From Clostridium beijerinckii (lineage in GTDB: Bacteria; Bacillota; Clostridia; Clostridiales; Clostridiaceae), in assembly GCF_018223745.1 (NCBI RefSeq), contig NZ_CP073653.1:5617501-5681500 (forward strand): a DNA stretch of 64,000 nt, in the 5' to 3' direction. Shown here piece after piece: positions 44,852 to 53,476 of this stretch. Within the stretch, counting starts at the first letter, position 1. The number at the start of each line of letters is the position of its first letter. The translations under genes and the position numbers were made by a program. A model generated the notes under the pieces. The model saw only the letters and a program-made list of their open reading frames with translations. It was not told the origin of the DNA and ran no database searches.

Positions 44852-45130
44852 TTATTCAACAATTCGTACATTATTTTCTACTACATAATTATGTTCTACT
44901 CTTATCCCCTTTTCTCTTGCTATTGATAATAAGTAATCATATCTTTTTCTTGCAACATTCTCTGAATAAATAGCTACTTCTATTAATTTGTCATCGTTAA
45001 CATTATTAAACATGCTACGAGCCACATTTATTTCCATTTTTGCAATTTCCATATCATGTAATAACTTAGCATACATAGTTGAGTCATTAGTCTTGTTCAT
45101 CAGGTACTCTACAATATTTTTTTTATTCAT
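44852..45130 (-). CDS. DUF2508 family protein (YaaL-like)
   Basis: A 92-residue soluble, helical protein with features of the DUF2508 family between recR and bofA: LLHDMEIAKMEINVARSMFN and ENVARKRYDYLLSIAREKGI. Function is unknown. It lies 20 bp before bofA and probably shares its transcript. AGGGATTTAC precedes the ATG. Confidence 0.85.
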   Translation of the reverse strand: MNKKNIVEYLMNKTNDSTMYAKLLHDMEIAKMEINVARSMFNNVNDDKLIEVAIYSENVARKRYDYLLSIAREKGIRVEHNYVVENNVRIVE

Positions 45131-45313
45131 GTAAATCCCTCCAAAAAACTTCTTACTACCATTTTATCCATTCAATGGTAAAAATATACATAATTTGATT
45201 TCATAATTTATTTTAATACTGTAACACTTTTTCAAATTTATATATATTATACTTAAGAAGCTTTTCACTCATGCAGATAGAAACTTCTAACTCCCATCTA
45301 TGTAACACTTTTT

Positions 45314-45339
45314 AGGAACCTAATTTTATTTAGGTTCCT
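45314..45339. repeat. 10-bp inverted repeat after recR
   Basis: AGGAACCTAA (45314-45323) and TTAGGTTCCT (45330-45339) form a perfect stem just downstream of the recR stop. The T-run lies on the plus strand rather than the minus strand, so it is a hairpin of uncertain function. Confidence 0.45.
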
Positions 45340-45344
45340 TTATT

Positions 45345-45944
45345 TTATATCTCTTTTCTTCCCTCTAGTGCCTTAGATAATGTAACTTCATCTGCATAAT
45401 CTAAATCACCACCAACAGGTATTCCTGAAGCAATTCTAGTCACTTTAACATCAAGAGGTTTAAGTATCTTAGATATGTACATTGCAGTTGCCTCTCCTTC
45501 TATATTGGGATTAGTTGCCAATATTACTTCCTTTACATCTTCATTCATTCTGGCAACAAGTTCTCTGATTTTTATATCTTGAGGACCTCTTCCTTGCATT
45601 GGAGATATATTTCCATGTAATACATGATATACTCCATTGTATTCTTTAACCTTTTCCATTGTCATAATATCCTTTGGCTGCTCTACAACACATATTGTAC
45701 CCTTATCTCTATTAGGATTCCCACATAATGCACAAGGATCTTTATCTGTAAAGTTTCCACATACCGAGCAATACTTAACCGTTCCTTTTGCCTTAACTAA
45801 TGCATCCGCAAATTCCTTAACTTCATCATCCGGAAGATTTAATATATGTAATGTTAATCTTTGAGCCGTCTTTTGTCCAATACTTGGTAGCTTAGCGAAT
45901 TCTTCTATCAACTTTTCTATGGCTACTGGATAAAACTCCATCAT
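45345..45944 (-). CDS. recR: recombination mediator RecR
   Basis: A 199-residue DNA-repair protein that acts with RecF/RecO to load RecA on gapped DNA. N-terminal helix-hairpin-helix region LIEEFAKLPSIGQKTAQRL, Cys4 zinc finger CSVCGNFTDKDPCALC, and Toprim motif with CVVEQPKDIMTMEKV and LATNPNIEGEATA are all visible. Standard length. AAAGGAG precedes the tandem ATG start. Confidence 0.97.
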   Translation of the reverse strand: MMEFYPVAIEKLIEEFAKLPSIGQKTAQRLTLHILNLPDDEVKEFADALVKAKGTVKYCSVCGNFTDKDPCALCGNPNRDKGTICVVEQPKDIMTMEKVKEYNGVYHVLHGNISPMQGRGPQDIKIRELVARMNEDVKEVILATNPNIEGEATAMYISKILKPLDVKVTRIASGIPVGGDLDYADEVTLSKALEGRKEI

Positions 45945-45979
45945 AATTTATAATTCTCCTTTATCTATATTTTTAGCCT

Positions 45980-46027
45980 ATTATAAAAAGCATACAGGCT
46001 GAAGTTTCTTCTACACTCCTGTATGCT
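45980..46027 (-). terminator. terminator between ybaB and recR
   Basis: AGCATACAGG (45989-45998) and CCTGTATGCT (46018-46027) pair perfectly around a 19-base loop, and TTTTTATAAT follows on the minus strand. It implies that recR is partly uncoupled from dnaX-ybaB. Confidence 0.75.
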
Positions 46028-46052
46028 AACTTATTAATAACTATTGAAATTC

Positions 46053-46394
46053 TTAGAATAACCCGCCTGGCATTCCACCTGTTAGTTTACCCATTTTACT
46101 TGAAGTTTCCTCTTCTGCTTTTCTTAGTGCTTCATTAACAGCACTCATTACTAGGTCTTCAAGCATTTCAACGTCATCTGCATCTACAACTTCTGGTTTT
46201 ATGTTAATTGATGATACTTCTTTTTTACCAGTTACTTTTACAACTACAGCACCACCACCTACTGATGCTTCAAATTCCTTTGTCTCAAGTTCCTTTTGCA
46301 TATCTTCCATTTGCTTTTGAAGCTTTTGTGCTTGCTTCATAAGGTTATTCATATTTCCGCCACCAAAGCCTCCTGGAAATCCACCTTTTGCCAT
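46053..46394 (-). CDS. YbaB/EbfC nucleoid-associated protein
   Basis: A 113-residue DNA-binding protein. The start is ATG 46394 (MAKGGFPGGFGGGNMNNLMK) with AGAGGAGGATTTTTT upstream. The family core KQMEDMQKELETKEFEASVGG and the Gly-rich, Met-rich N-terminus are typical. YbaB dimers bind DNA as pincers. The dnaX-ybaB-recR order is widely conserved. Confidence 0.95.
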   Translation of the reverse strand: MAKGGFPGGFGGGNMNNLMKQAQKLQKQMEDMQKELETKEFEASVGGGAVVVKVTGKKEVSSINIKPEVVDADDVEMLEDLVMSAVNEALRKAEEETSSKMGKLTGGMPGGLF

Positions 46395-46479
46395 AAAAAA
46401 TCCTCCTCTTTCTTGAATCTCATTCATTAATTATAAAACATCTTTTATTAATACTCAAGTTTAATGAATAAGTAACTTC

Positions 46480-48126
46480 TTATTCATCATATATTTCAAA
46501 TGGTATTCCTTCTATTGTTTCTTTTAATAACTCTTCTTGATCTTTTACTTCATTATCATTTTTTACTACATAATCTACAATTACTTTTTCCTTTAGAACT
46601 TCTGAAAATACGGTATTCACAATTTCTCTGTATTCTGCCTTCTGTAACCTATCTTTATTAAATGCATACATTGAATCATATTCAAGTGTAACTATACCAT
46701 TTTTTAAGCTATATGGCTTTGCTGTAACAATTGAAGCATAAACAATCATTGCCCTCTTTGCCTTGAACTTTTCTAATATTTCTGTCCATACTCTCCCAAC
46801 ATCATCTACTGTTAACGATGAATTTGGATTAGCTTCTAAATTAACACTGTTACTATTTATGTTACCCTTATTAATAGCATTTCTACTTTGATTATTATTT
46901 GAATTAGTTCCTATATTATTATGTGCAGATTTTAATTCTTCATTAATATTTTCTGATTGAACCATTCGGATCTTGCCAGTTTTTAATGATTCCTCCAACT
47001 TGTTTATTCTTGATAAAATAACCTCATTTGAAGTATCATACTCAATTTTACACATCTTTATAATAGCAAGCTCTAAATATAATCTACTTTGCTTGCTAGC
47101 TTTTGAATTTGTTTCCGAATCCTGAAGTATTCTAATAGCTCTCATTATTTCTTCTACTCTAATCTTTCTTCCTTGTTCTTTAATTAAATGAATATTTTCA
47201 AGAGACATGTCTAAAACTTCTTCTGGATTATTTGTAACCTTTACCATAAGTAAATTTCTAAAATGTGCTATTAAATCTTTAATGAACAATTGCATATCCT
47301 TACCAGAATAAACAAGCTTATCAATTATAATCATGGATTTTTCAATACTTCTATCTATAATGGCATAAGTTATGTCAAACAAATATTCATTTGTCACAAG
47401 TCCCAATATACTAACTAAATCTTCGTAGTTAATTTTATCTTCACCCATAGCAATCGCTTGATCTAATATACTTAATGCATCTCTCATTGCACCATCGCAG
47501 ACTCTTGAAATTAAATCCAAACTTTTTTGCTCATAAGTTATTCCCTGAGAATCTGTTATCTTTTTAAGTCTGCTAGATATTTCTTTTTGGCTTATTCTCT
47601 TAAAATCAAATCTTTGACATCTAGATAGAATAGTTATAGGTAGCTTTTGCGGATCTGTTGTGGCTAATATAAATATTACTCTCTTAGGAGGCTCTTCTAA
47701 AGTTTTTAAGAACGCATTAACTGCTCCTACTGAAAGCATATGAACCTCATCCATTATATATATTTTATACCTAGCTTCCTGGGGCGGATATTTTGTATCA
47801 TCTATAATGTCCCTAATTTTATCTATACCATTATTAGAAGCGGCATCAAGTTCTGTTACATCAATTGCTAATCCCTCATTTATTTTTCTACACATCTCAC
47901 ACTCGTTACATGGTTCTCCATTTTGTAAATCTAGACAATTTAATGCCTTTGCCATTACTTTTGCAGTTGATGTTTTTCCTGTTCCTCTAGTTCCACAAAA
48001 AAGATAAGCATGTGCAATTCTATCGTTTAAAATTTCATTCTTTAACGTTGTAGTTATATGTTCCTGTCCAACAACGTCTTCAAAATTCTTTGGTCTCCAC
48101 TCTCTATATAGTGCTGTATAACCCAC
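46480..48126 (-). CDS. dnaX: DNA polymerase III subunit gamma/tau
   Basis: A 548-residue clamp-loader ATPase. I chose GTG 48126 (then GYTALYREWRPKNFEDVVGQ) because AGGTGG lies 6 bases upstream and all homologues begin near this motif; the ATG at 48162 adds 12 unusual residues. Walker A is GTRGTGKT, the zinc module runs from CLDLQNGEPC to CEMC, Walker B is IYIMDEVHML, and the SRC motif is LSRCQRFDF. The C-terminal part after about 370 is a low-complexity Asn/Ser linker then a tau-like domain. Confidence 0.95.
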   Translation of the reverse strand: MGYTALYREWRPKNFEDVVGQEHITTTLKNEILNDRIAHAYLFCGTRGTGKTSTAKVMAKALNCLDLQNGEPCNECEMCRKINEGLAIDVTELDAASNNGIDKIRDIIDDTKYPPQEARYKIYIMDEVHMLSVGAVNAFLKTLEEPPKRVIFILATTDPQKLPITILSRCQRFDFKRISQKEISSRLKKITDSQGITYEQKSLDLISRVCDGAMRDALSILDQAIAMGEDKINYEDLVSILGLVTNEYLFDITYAIIDRSIEKSMIIIDKLVYSGKDMQLFIKDLIAHFRNLLMVKVTNNPEEVLDMSLENIHLIKEQGRKIRVEEIMRAIRILQDSETNSKASKQSRLYLELAIIKMCKIEYDTSNEVILSRINKLEESLKTGKIRMVQSENINEELKSAHNNIGTNSNNNQSRNAINKGNINSNSVNLEANPNSSLTVDDVGRVWTEILEKFKAKRAMIVYASIVTAKPYSLKNGIVTLEYDSMYAFNKDRLQKAEYREIVNTVFSEVLKEKVIVDYVVKNDNEVKDQEELLKETIEGIPFEIYDE

Positions 48127-48204
48127 GGGATACCACCTCGCCATTTCTCTTAAATATAACATTATTATACACTATTGCTTGTGCAATGCAAAATACACAA
48201 TTAG

Positions 48205-48246
48205 TTTTATATTACATATATTTGAAGAAATATATGTAATATAAAA
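48205..48246. repeat. 19-bp perfect AT-rich hairpin in the dnaX/thyA divergent region
   Basis: Bases 48205-48223 are exactly inverted at 48228-48246 around GAAG. The arms are almost pure A/T (TTTTATATTACATATATTT). It lies between divergent genes, where no terminator is needed, so it could be a regulatory fold or the trace of a lost gene. Confidence 0.55.
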
Positions 48247-48424
48247 ATCTTTAAAAATAAATACTAATAGTTTCTTGAATTTACACTCCTTCTGAAGACC
48301 ATATACTTTTAATATGCTTTTATCTAAAATATATTGGATGACTTGTTAAATACTTTAGGTTAAAATGTATATTGAATAATTTTATTATAAAAATAGTTTT
48401 TAAATATAAGGAGGCATATCTATA

Positions 48425-49216
48425 ATGAGTTTATATGATGATAAATATTTAGCCATTGCTAATGATATATTAGAAAATGGTTACTTCGATAATAACAGAA
48501 CTGGAGTCAAGACTTATAAACTACCTCATCAAATTATGCAATTTAATTTAGAAAAAGAATTTCCAATACTAACAACAAAATTTGTGGCATTTAAAACTGC
48601 CGTTAAAGAACTTCTTTGGATCTTTAAAGATCAATCAAACAGTGTAAAAGAACTTCAATCTCAAAACGTAAAAATATGGGATGAATGGATGATGGAAGAC
48701 GGAACCATCGGAACTTCTTATGGTTGGATAGTGAAAAAGTTCGATCAAATGGATAAATTAATAGATGCATTAAAAAATAACCCACAAGATAGAAGAATGA
48801 TGATTAATTTATGGCAGATTCCATACCTAGATAGCGCTCCTTTATATCCTTGCTGCTTTCTTACAATGTGGGATGTAACAGATGGGAAGCTCAACTGTAT
48901 GCTTGTTCAACGAAGCGGAGATTGGGGACTTGGTGTTCCATTTAATACATCTCAGTATGCTGTATTAGTTCATCTGTTAGCTCAAGTTACTGGACTTAAG
49001 CCAGGATTATTTACTCATGTAATAAATAATGCTCATATATACGAAAATCAAGTATATGGTTTGAAACTTCAACTTACAAGAAAAAATGATGCATATAATG
49101 CTCCAAAACTTTGGATCAATCCAGAGATTACAAATTTCTATGATTTTACTCCTGACGACATAAAATTAGAAGATTATAAGCATCATGAATCTATAAAAAT
49201 GGACGTATCAGTATAA
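48425..49216 (+). CDS. thyA: thymidylate synthase
   Basis: A 263-residue ThyA enzyme that methylates dUMP to dTMP using methylene-tetrahydrofolate. Catalytic Cys lies in LYPCCFLTMW, preceded by DRRMMINLWQ; QRSGDWGLGVPFN and HVINNAHIYENQV bind nucleotide. Length is close to E. coli ThyA. AAGGAGGCATATCTATA precedes the ATG. It forms an operon with folA 68 bp downstream, coupling dTMP synthesis to folate reduction. Confidence 0.97.
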   Translation: MSLYDDKYLAIANDILENGYFDNNRTGVKTYKLPHQIMQFNLEKEFPILTTKFVAFKTAVKELLWIFKDQSNSVKELQSQNVKIWDEWMMEDGTIGTSYGWIVKKFDQMDKLIDALKNNPQDRRMMINLWQIPYLDSAPLYPCCFLTMWDVTDGKLNCMLVQRSGDWGLGVPFNTSQYAVLVHLLAQVTGLKPGLFTHVINNAHIYENQVYGLKLQLTRKNDAYNAPKLWINPEITNFYDFTPDDIKLEDYKHHESIKMDVSV

Positions 49217-49284
49217 TTAAATTTAAGGCATATGAAAGAAAATAATATACTTTTTGATTGTGCCTAAGATAGGTGGGATAATAA

Positions 49285-49776
49285 ATGATTTCAATAATTG
49301 TTGCTATTGCTAAAGATAATGTAATCGGAAAAGATAATAAATTATTATGGCATATTTCAGAGGATTTAAAGAGATTTAAAAAAATAACTACAGGCAAAAA
49401 AATGATTATGGGCAGAAAAACTTTTGAATCATTGCCTGGAATTTTACCTAATAGAGAACATATAGTTCTAACTAGAGATAATAATTTTAATGTAGATTCG
49501 GATAAGGTGACAATAGAGCACGATTTTAATTCAGTACTTCAAAGATATTTGGAGTGTGAAGATGAAGTCTTTATAATTGGAGGTGCTGAAATTTATAAAC
49601 AATTTCTCCCTTATGCAAAGAAATTATACTTAACAAAAGTAGATGAAGAATTTGAAGGCGATACACATTTCCCTGGAATTAATTATTCAAATTATAATAC
49701 TGAATACACATCAGAGAAATTTATTGACGAAAAGAATGGATTGCATTATACTTTTGTAAATTTAATACAGATGTAA
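49285..49776 (+). CDS. folA: dihydrofolate reductase
   Basis: A 163-residue DHFR beginning MISIIVAIAKDNVIGKDNKLLWHISEDLKRF, with the Met20-type loop and the active-site acidic residue in the SEDL segment. NADPH-binding features are MIMGRKTFESLP and FIIGGAEIYKQFLP. It regenerates tetrahydrofolate consumed by ThyA. AGGTGGGATAATAA precedes the ATG. Confidence 0.97.
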   Translation: MISIIVAIAKDNVIGKDNKLLWHISEDLKRFKKITTGKKMIMGRKTFESLPGILPNREHIVLTRDNNFNVDSDKVTIEHDFNSVLQRYLECEDEVFIIGGAEIYKQFLPYAKKLYLTKVDEEFEGDTHFPGINYSNYNTEYTSEKFIDEKNGLHYTFVNLIQM

Positions 49777-49902
49777 ATATACAGTAATATCAGTTTTAAA
49801 TTCATATTACTCTATCATAATTACGAAGAATTAAATTCTATTTTAGAAATGGGCTAAAATACAACTTTAAAATAAAAAATCTTTAGAATTGGGGAATGTA
49901 TT

Positions 49903-50787
49903 ATGAAATTTGTAACTTTTAAGCATGAAGGTATAGAGCAAGTAGGAATACTAGCTCTCAATGAGCAAGGAGTTTATCCTATAAAATCTCTTGGCATTAA
50001 TTATGATAGCATGATCAGTTTAATAGAAAACATAACAGATCATGAAATGGATCTTCTACAAAAATCATTAACTAATAATGATAAGGAATATATCTCCATA
50101 GAGGATATTTCTAAAATGCCTCCAATACCTAATCCTAATCAAGATATTATTTGTTTAGGTATCAACTATATGGAGCATGCAGTTGAATCTGCTCGATATA
50201 AAAACGAAGCCTTTGGTGGAGATAGACCATATGCAGTATATTTTTCTAAAAGAGTTAATACTGCGACTGCTGATGGTGATTATATCCCTAGTTATCCACA
50301 AATAGTTGATAGTCTAGATTATGAGGCTGAATTAGCAGTGATCATTGGAAAAGACGCTAAAGATGTACCTAAAGAAAAAGCTTTTGATTATGTTTTTGGC
50401 TATACTATAATAAATGATGTGAGTGCAAGAAACCTTCAAACAAGACATAAACAATGGTATTTCGGTAAAAGTTTAGATGGTTTTACTCCAATGGGGCCTT
50501 GTATTGTCACTAAAGATGAATTTGTTAATCCTCCAGTATTAAGGATATGCTCTAGAGTTAACGGAGAGCTAAGACAAAATAGTACTACTGATCTTATGAT
50601 TACTTCAATACAAGACGTAATTCATGAATTGTCTCAGGGAATTACTTTAAAGGCTGGAACTATTATTGCAATGGGAACTCCAGCTGGTGTGGGCATGGGA
50701 TTCATACCACCTAAATTCCTAAAGCCTGGCGATATAGTTGAATGCGAAATTGAAGGTATAGGCTGTCTTAAAAATATTGTAAAGTAA
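49903..50787 (+). CDS. fumarylacetoacetate hydrolase family protein
   Basis: A 294-residue FAH-fold metal-dependent protein. Residues from about 75 carry the core: ICLGINYMEHAVES, the catalytic and metal region DSLDYEAELAVIIGKDAKDV with its Glu ligands, GYTIINDVSARNLQ, and GTPAGVGMGFIPPKFLKPGD. Members include acylpyruvases, oxaloacetate decarboxylases/tautomerases and 2-hydroxyhepta-2,4-diene-1,7-dioate isomerases; I cannot say which. GGGGAATGTATT precedes the ATG. It is probably monocistronic. Confidence 0.9.
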   Translation: MKFVTFKHEGIEQVGILALNEQGVYPIKSLGINYDSMISLIENITDHEMDLLQKSLTNNDKEYISIEDISKMPPIPNPNQDIICLGINYMEHAVESARYKNEAFGGDRPYAVYFSKRVNTATADGDYIPSYPQIVDSLDYEAELAVIIGKDAKDVPKEKAFDYVFGYTIINDVSARNLQTRHKQWYFGKSLDGFTPMGPCIVTKDEFVNPPVLRICSRVNGELRQNSTTDLMITSIQDVIHELSQGITLKAGTIIAMGTPAGVGMGFIPPKFLKPGDIVECEIEGIGCLKNIVK

Positions 50788-50808
50788 ATAGTAAATTTAA
50801 ATTAAATA

Positions 50809-50860
50809 GGATAAGAAAATGAGGGTATTTCATTGCTGAAATGCCCTCACTTTCTTATCC
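50809..50860. terminator. bidirectional terminator between the FAH gene and SRP RNA
   Basis: A 24-bp stem (50809-50832 with 50837-50860) with two mismatches and a 4-base loop lies between the plus-strand FAH gene and the minus-strand SRP RNA. The U-tract is weak on both sides, but the stem is very stable. Confidence 0.7.
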
Positions 50861-50941
50861 TATTGTGTCCTATGTTAATCCTATTGAAGAATAACCTAAT
50901 TAATTTTTCATTTCCATGCTATAATTAAACATTAAAATAAA

Positions 50942-51208
50942 CCATGCACCTCGCTTCGTTATTAGTTTTCTATACGTTACTAATGCAGTTAGCTCAGACC
51001 AGATTGATCCACGGCACATGGAAGGAACCACTTATCGCTGCTTCCTTCCAGATCTGACGAGGTTCATGGGCTTCCATTGCGTGGGACCCAGTCATCAACA
51101 CCACTTACAAAAGTCAGACTATAAATCGCTAATACCTAAGCGAGGAATTCAATCCTGCTATAGCGGATTGCAGGTTACAGGGCACCGCTAACTCCCCATC
51201 TAGCATGG
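50942..51208 (-). ncRNA. ffs: signal recognition particle RNA, large bacterial type
   Basis: On the minus strand this roughly 267-nt RNA shows the universal SRP apical domain GGAAGGAAGCAGC preceded by GTCAGATCT, plus the Alu-type blocks GGGGAGTTAGCGGTGCCCTG and GAGCTAACTGC known from the Bacillus scRNA. The ends close as CCATGC (51203-51208) with GCATGG (50942-50947), which sets the boundaries. With Ffh it targets nascent membrane and secreted proteins. In many relatives it lies next to dnaX; here it is about 3 kb away with thyA-folA and the FAH gene between. Confidence 0.95.
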
Positions 51209-51226
51209 CAATGGTGGAATGATAAG

Positions 51227-51282
51227 GGTTTGCACCTTAATTTCTCCTATTGAGAAAATCGTCTCTTCTCAGACGTCAAACC
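51227..51282 (-). promoter_or_regulatory. predicted three-way junction 5' of SRP RNA
   Basis: Just upstream of the SRP RNA, GGTTTG/CAAACC (51227-51232 with 51277-51282) encloses two hairpins: CGTCT/AGACG (51260-51264 with 51271-51275) and TTTCTC/GAGAAA (51241-51246 with 51252-51257). It may be a precursor leader removed during maturation or a separate structured element. No known riboswitch consensus was recognised. The remaining sequence up to 51524 shows nothing further. Confidence 0.35.
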
Positions 51283-51524
51283 ATGTTAATCATTGCTTTT
51301 ATCAAAAACACATTTTTAGAATTATTATTAATTTATTAAATGTCATTTTCGATACTTGTTAATGATAACACATAAAAAGTCTAAATTCAAGAACATTATT
51401 ACTGTCTTTATGTTAAATTTATTCCATGCATACCATAATACAATAATAAAATTAACTTTATATCATTTCTTTCCTCATATTTTTTATTTAAATAAGCCTT
51501 AAATCTTTTCAAATTAAAGATTAT

Positions 51525-52076
51525 CTACTCTTCAACAAGAATGATATGCTCTTTTTCTACGCCAGCTAAAGCTGCAAATATTTCAAATAAATTGCTGTCA
51601 TTAACCTGATTTTTATATTTTTCATAATATCCAACAGCATGTTCTTCTTTTTGCTTTGCTAATTGTAAAAGTGCACTATCACTATCATATCTATCATAGC
51701 TAACTTTACTTAAATTAGGAGCCTTTATAAAGCCACCTAGTCTTTGATGTATTTTTGAATGACATATTTCTATTTTTGATAATACTTCAAATACTTTTTT
51801 GACTTTATCATTTTTAGCTCTCATAGCTGCCGTGTTATAAAAGTCACCATTAAAGAGCTCAAGCTTAACAGCATGATCTAAAATCTTCAAAGTATTTTCA
51901 TCAAACAAGTCACTTTGTACTGCAATTATTTCATTACTTTCACTCAAATACTCCTTACCTACACCACAAAATGGACAATGAATAATATTGTCTATCGAAT
52001 TCTTATTAATAAAAGCTTCTTCATTAAAATTAAAATTTCTTTCATTTATTTCCATACCACATATTTTACACTTCAA
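51525..52076 (-). CDS. ferritin-like protein with N-terminal zinc ribbon
   Basis: An N-terminal rubredoxin/zinc-ribbon-like module (CKICGM and CPFCGVG, residues about 2-40) precedes a helical ferritin-like domain (about 60-180; LELFNGDFYNTAAMRAK, KIEICHSKIH, KQKEEHAVGYYEKY, GVEKEHIILVEE) whose Glu/His residues suggest a di-iron or other metal site, as in reversed rubrerythrins. I prefer TTG 52076 as start, 9 bases after AAGGGGG. The ATG at 52085 directly abuts that site and would add three residues. It probably serves in oxidative-stress defence or metal handling. Confidence 0.8.
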   Translation of the reverse strand: MKCKICGMEINERNFNFNEEAFINKNSIDNIIHCPFCGVGKEYLSESNEIIAVQSDLFDENTLKILDHAVKLELFNGDFYNTAAMRAKNDKVKKVFEVLSKIEICHSKIHQRLGGFIKAPNLSKVSYDRYDSDSALLQLAKQKEEHAVGYYEKYKNQVNDSNLFEIFAALAGVEKEHIILVEE

Positions 52077-52179
52077 ATAGTCCATCCCCCTTAAATTTCA
52101 TATATATTTTAACATACTTTTCATAGACTTATTGCTTTAATCTCATCTTTTTTTAGTTTTTTAAAATAACTATTCTTTT

Positions 52180-52557
52180 CTAAATTGATATACTACATAC
52201 TAATCTAGCTAAGGCAACTCCTCCTATGCTTAAAAATACGTTTAATAAAATGTTAGCAATTCCAAATAAGTATCTTCCGTCGCTAATTAAATTTATTGTT
52301 TCATAGCTAAATGTTGAAAATGTTGTTAACCCACCCATAACACCTGTTGTCAAAAAAAGCTTTAAATTGGGCGATATCAAATCTGTTGAAACACTTAGTT
52401 CCATTATCATTCCTATAAGGAAACCTCCGACTACGTTTACTATTAATGTTCCTAATGGAATATTAGAATTTATCATTTTTGCTGATTGCATGGTCACTAG
52501 GTATCTCATTACAGCTCCAATGCAACCGCCTATTCCAACATAAATAATCTTTTGCAA
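52180..52557 (-). CDS. crcB: fluoride efflux channel CrcB/Fluc
   Basis: A 125-residue membrane protein with four helices. Family motifs are GGCIGAVMRYLV, the PLGTLIVNVVGGFLIG segment with the pore Asn, and GGLTTFSTFSYET with the phenylalanine/threonine track. It starts at TTG 52557, with AAGGAGGAG 6 bases upstream. Only one copy is present, so a homodimer is expected. A promoter and an intrinsic terminator lie in the leader, implying attenuation control. Confidence 0.93.
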   Translation of the reverse strand: MQKIIYVGIGGCIGAVMRYLVTMQSAKMINSNIPLGTLIVNVVGGFLIGMIMELSVSTDLISPNLKLFLTTGVMGGLTTFSTFSYETINLISDGRYLFGIANILLNVFLSIGGVALARLVCSISI

Positions 52558-52576
52558 AATAATCTCCTCCTTAATA

Positions 52577-52644
52577 ATAAAAAAACTCCCGCCTTTTAAA
52601 GCAAGAGTCTTTTAACATAGCGTATGTAGTATTAACCTCGCTAT
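52577..52644 (-). promoter_or_regulatory. crcB leader with hairpin and intrinsic terminator (candidate riboswitch)
   Basis: On the minus strand, hairpin ATAGCG/CGCTAT (52617-52644) is followed by a GC-rich stem ACTCTTGC/GCGGGAGT (52601-52608 with 52585-52592) and a seven-T run ending about 10 bases before the crcB ribosome binding site. This placement is typical of a transcription-terminating riboswitch. I do not see the known fluoride (crcB-motif) consensus, so the aptamer class is open. It could also simply terminate the upstream membrane-protein transcript. Confidence 0.55.
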
Positions 52645-52671
52645 ATTTAATCAGTTTTTCTTATAAATGTT

Positions 52672-52700
52672 ATTATATACCAGAGAGTTTCAAAAGTAAA
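52672..52700 (-). promoter_or_regulatory. predicted sigma-A promoter for crcB leader
   Basis: The minus strand has TTTACT (-35, 52695-52700), a 17-bp spacer and TATAAT (-10, 52672-52677), downstream of the DUF1461 stop and about 115 bp before crcB. A transcript from here would include the hairpin/terminator leader. Confidence 0.55.
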
Positions 52701-52706
52701 TTATAA

Positions 52707-53342
52707 TTAACTTTTCGAACCTAACTTGTTTCTAATATAAAGTAACTTTATAACGACAGTAACTACTATCAACAAAATTATTATACTCATTAATTCAAGC
52801 ATAAAAAATTCTTCTGGTAATGCATTTATTATAGGATCAGTTCTAGGATCAAATATCCAGTAATTATTTCTAAAGAATATTTTATGAAAATAAATAAATG
52901 CTTTGGAAAAATCCTTTGCTGATATTGCACCAACAAATATGAATATTACTGCCATCATATTTACACCACTATTGAAATTTGCTATAAGCCTCTTTTTTAA
53001 ATCATTTGATTTATTAGCCAATACTTTAAAGATTATAACGCCAATAAATATTATACTAAATACATATAGCGCTATAAATATTCTCTTCACCTCAAAAAAG
53101 TGTATCCTTCCGAATTCACTCATAGGTATACTATTAAACTTTAATTCCTTAATAAACGGATTCTGAACATAATAAATTACTCTTTTATAGTTATCCATTA
53201 ATATTTCTGTTGATAATCCAGTGTATTCATTTAATTTATATCTTTGTATTGCATAACCATATATACTAGTTGTATTTAAAACACTTAAAACTATAATGGA
53301 TATAATTGATATCGCATAAAATATATCTCTAGAAATCCCCAA
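52707..53342 (-). CDS. TIGR01906/DUF1461 family integral membrane protein
   Basis: At least 211 residues with four or five membrane helices. The family pattern is visible: an N-terminal helix, the extracellular LMDNYKRVIYYVQNP, then FNSIPMSEFGRIHFFEVKRIF. Function is unknown. The first standard start is TTG 53342 without a ribosome binding site. The frame stays open upstream to a stop near 53388, encoding NKSIFSKVLRIALGIS, which fits the family N-terminus. AAGGAAG sits at 53391-53397, so translation may begin at a non-AUG codon (ATA or ATT) near 53381-53387. Confidence 0.8.
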   Translation of the reverse strand: MGISRDIFYAISIISIIVLSVLNTTSIYGYAIQRYKLNEYTGLSTEILMDNYKRVIYYVQNPFIKELKFNSIPMSEFGRIHFFEVKRIFIALYVFSIIFIGVIIFKVLANKSNDLKKRLIANFNSGVNMMAVIFIFVGAISAKDFSKAFIYFHKIFFRNNYWIFDPRTDPIINALPEEFFMLELMSIIILLIVVTVVIKLLYIRNKLGSKS

Positions 53343-53409
53343 AGCTATTCTTAAAACTTTTGAAAATATACTCTTATTTATATGAATTCACTTCCTTAAA
53401 TAATCTAAT

Positions 53410-53458
53410 TCGCCTTTAATAAAACCACTTATGATTTAAAATCACAAATGGTTTTATT
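53410..53458 (-). terminator. hairpin after the CheX gene
   Basis: AATAAAACCA (53418-53427) and TGGTTTTATT (53449-53458) pair perfectly, with further pairing inside. It lies about 20 bp downstream of the cheX stop. The U-tract is short, so efficiency is uncertain. Confidence 0.6.
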
Positions 53459-53476
53459 ATAAAAATTATAAATATT

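Noticed and set aside
51209..51300. tRNA gene upstream of SRP RNA
   Set aside because: No cloverleaf, no T-loop GGTTCRA-type sequence and no acceptor stem were found; the fold is a different three-way junction.
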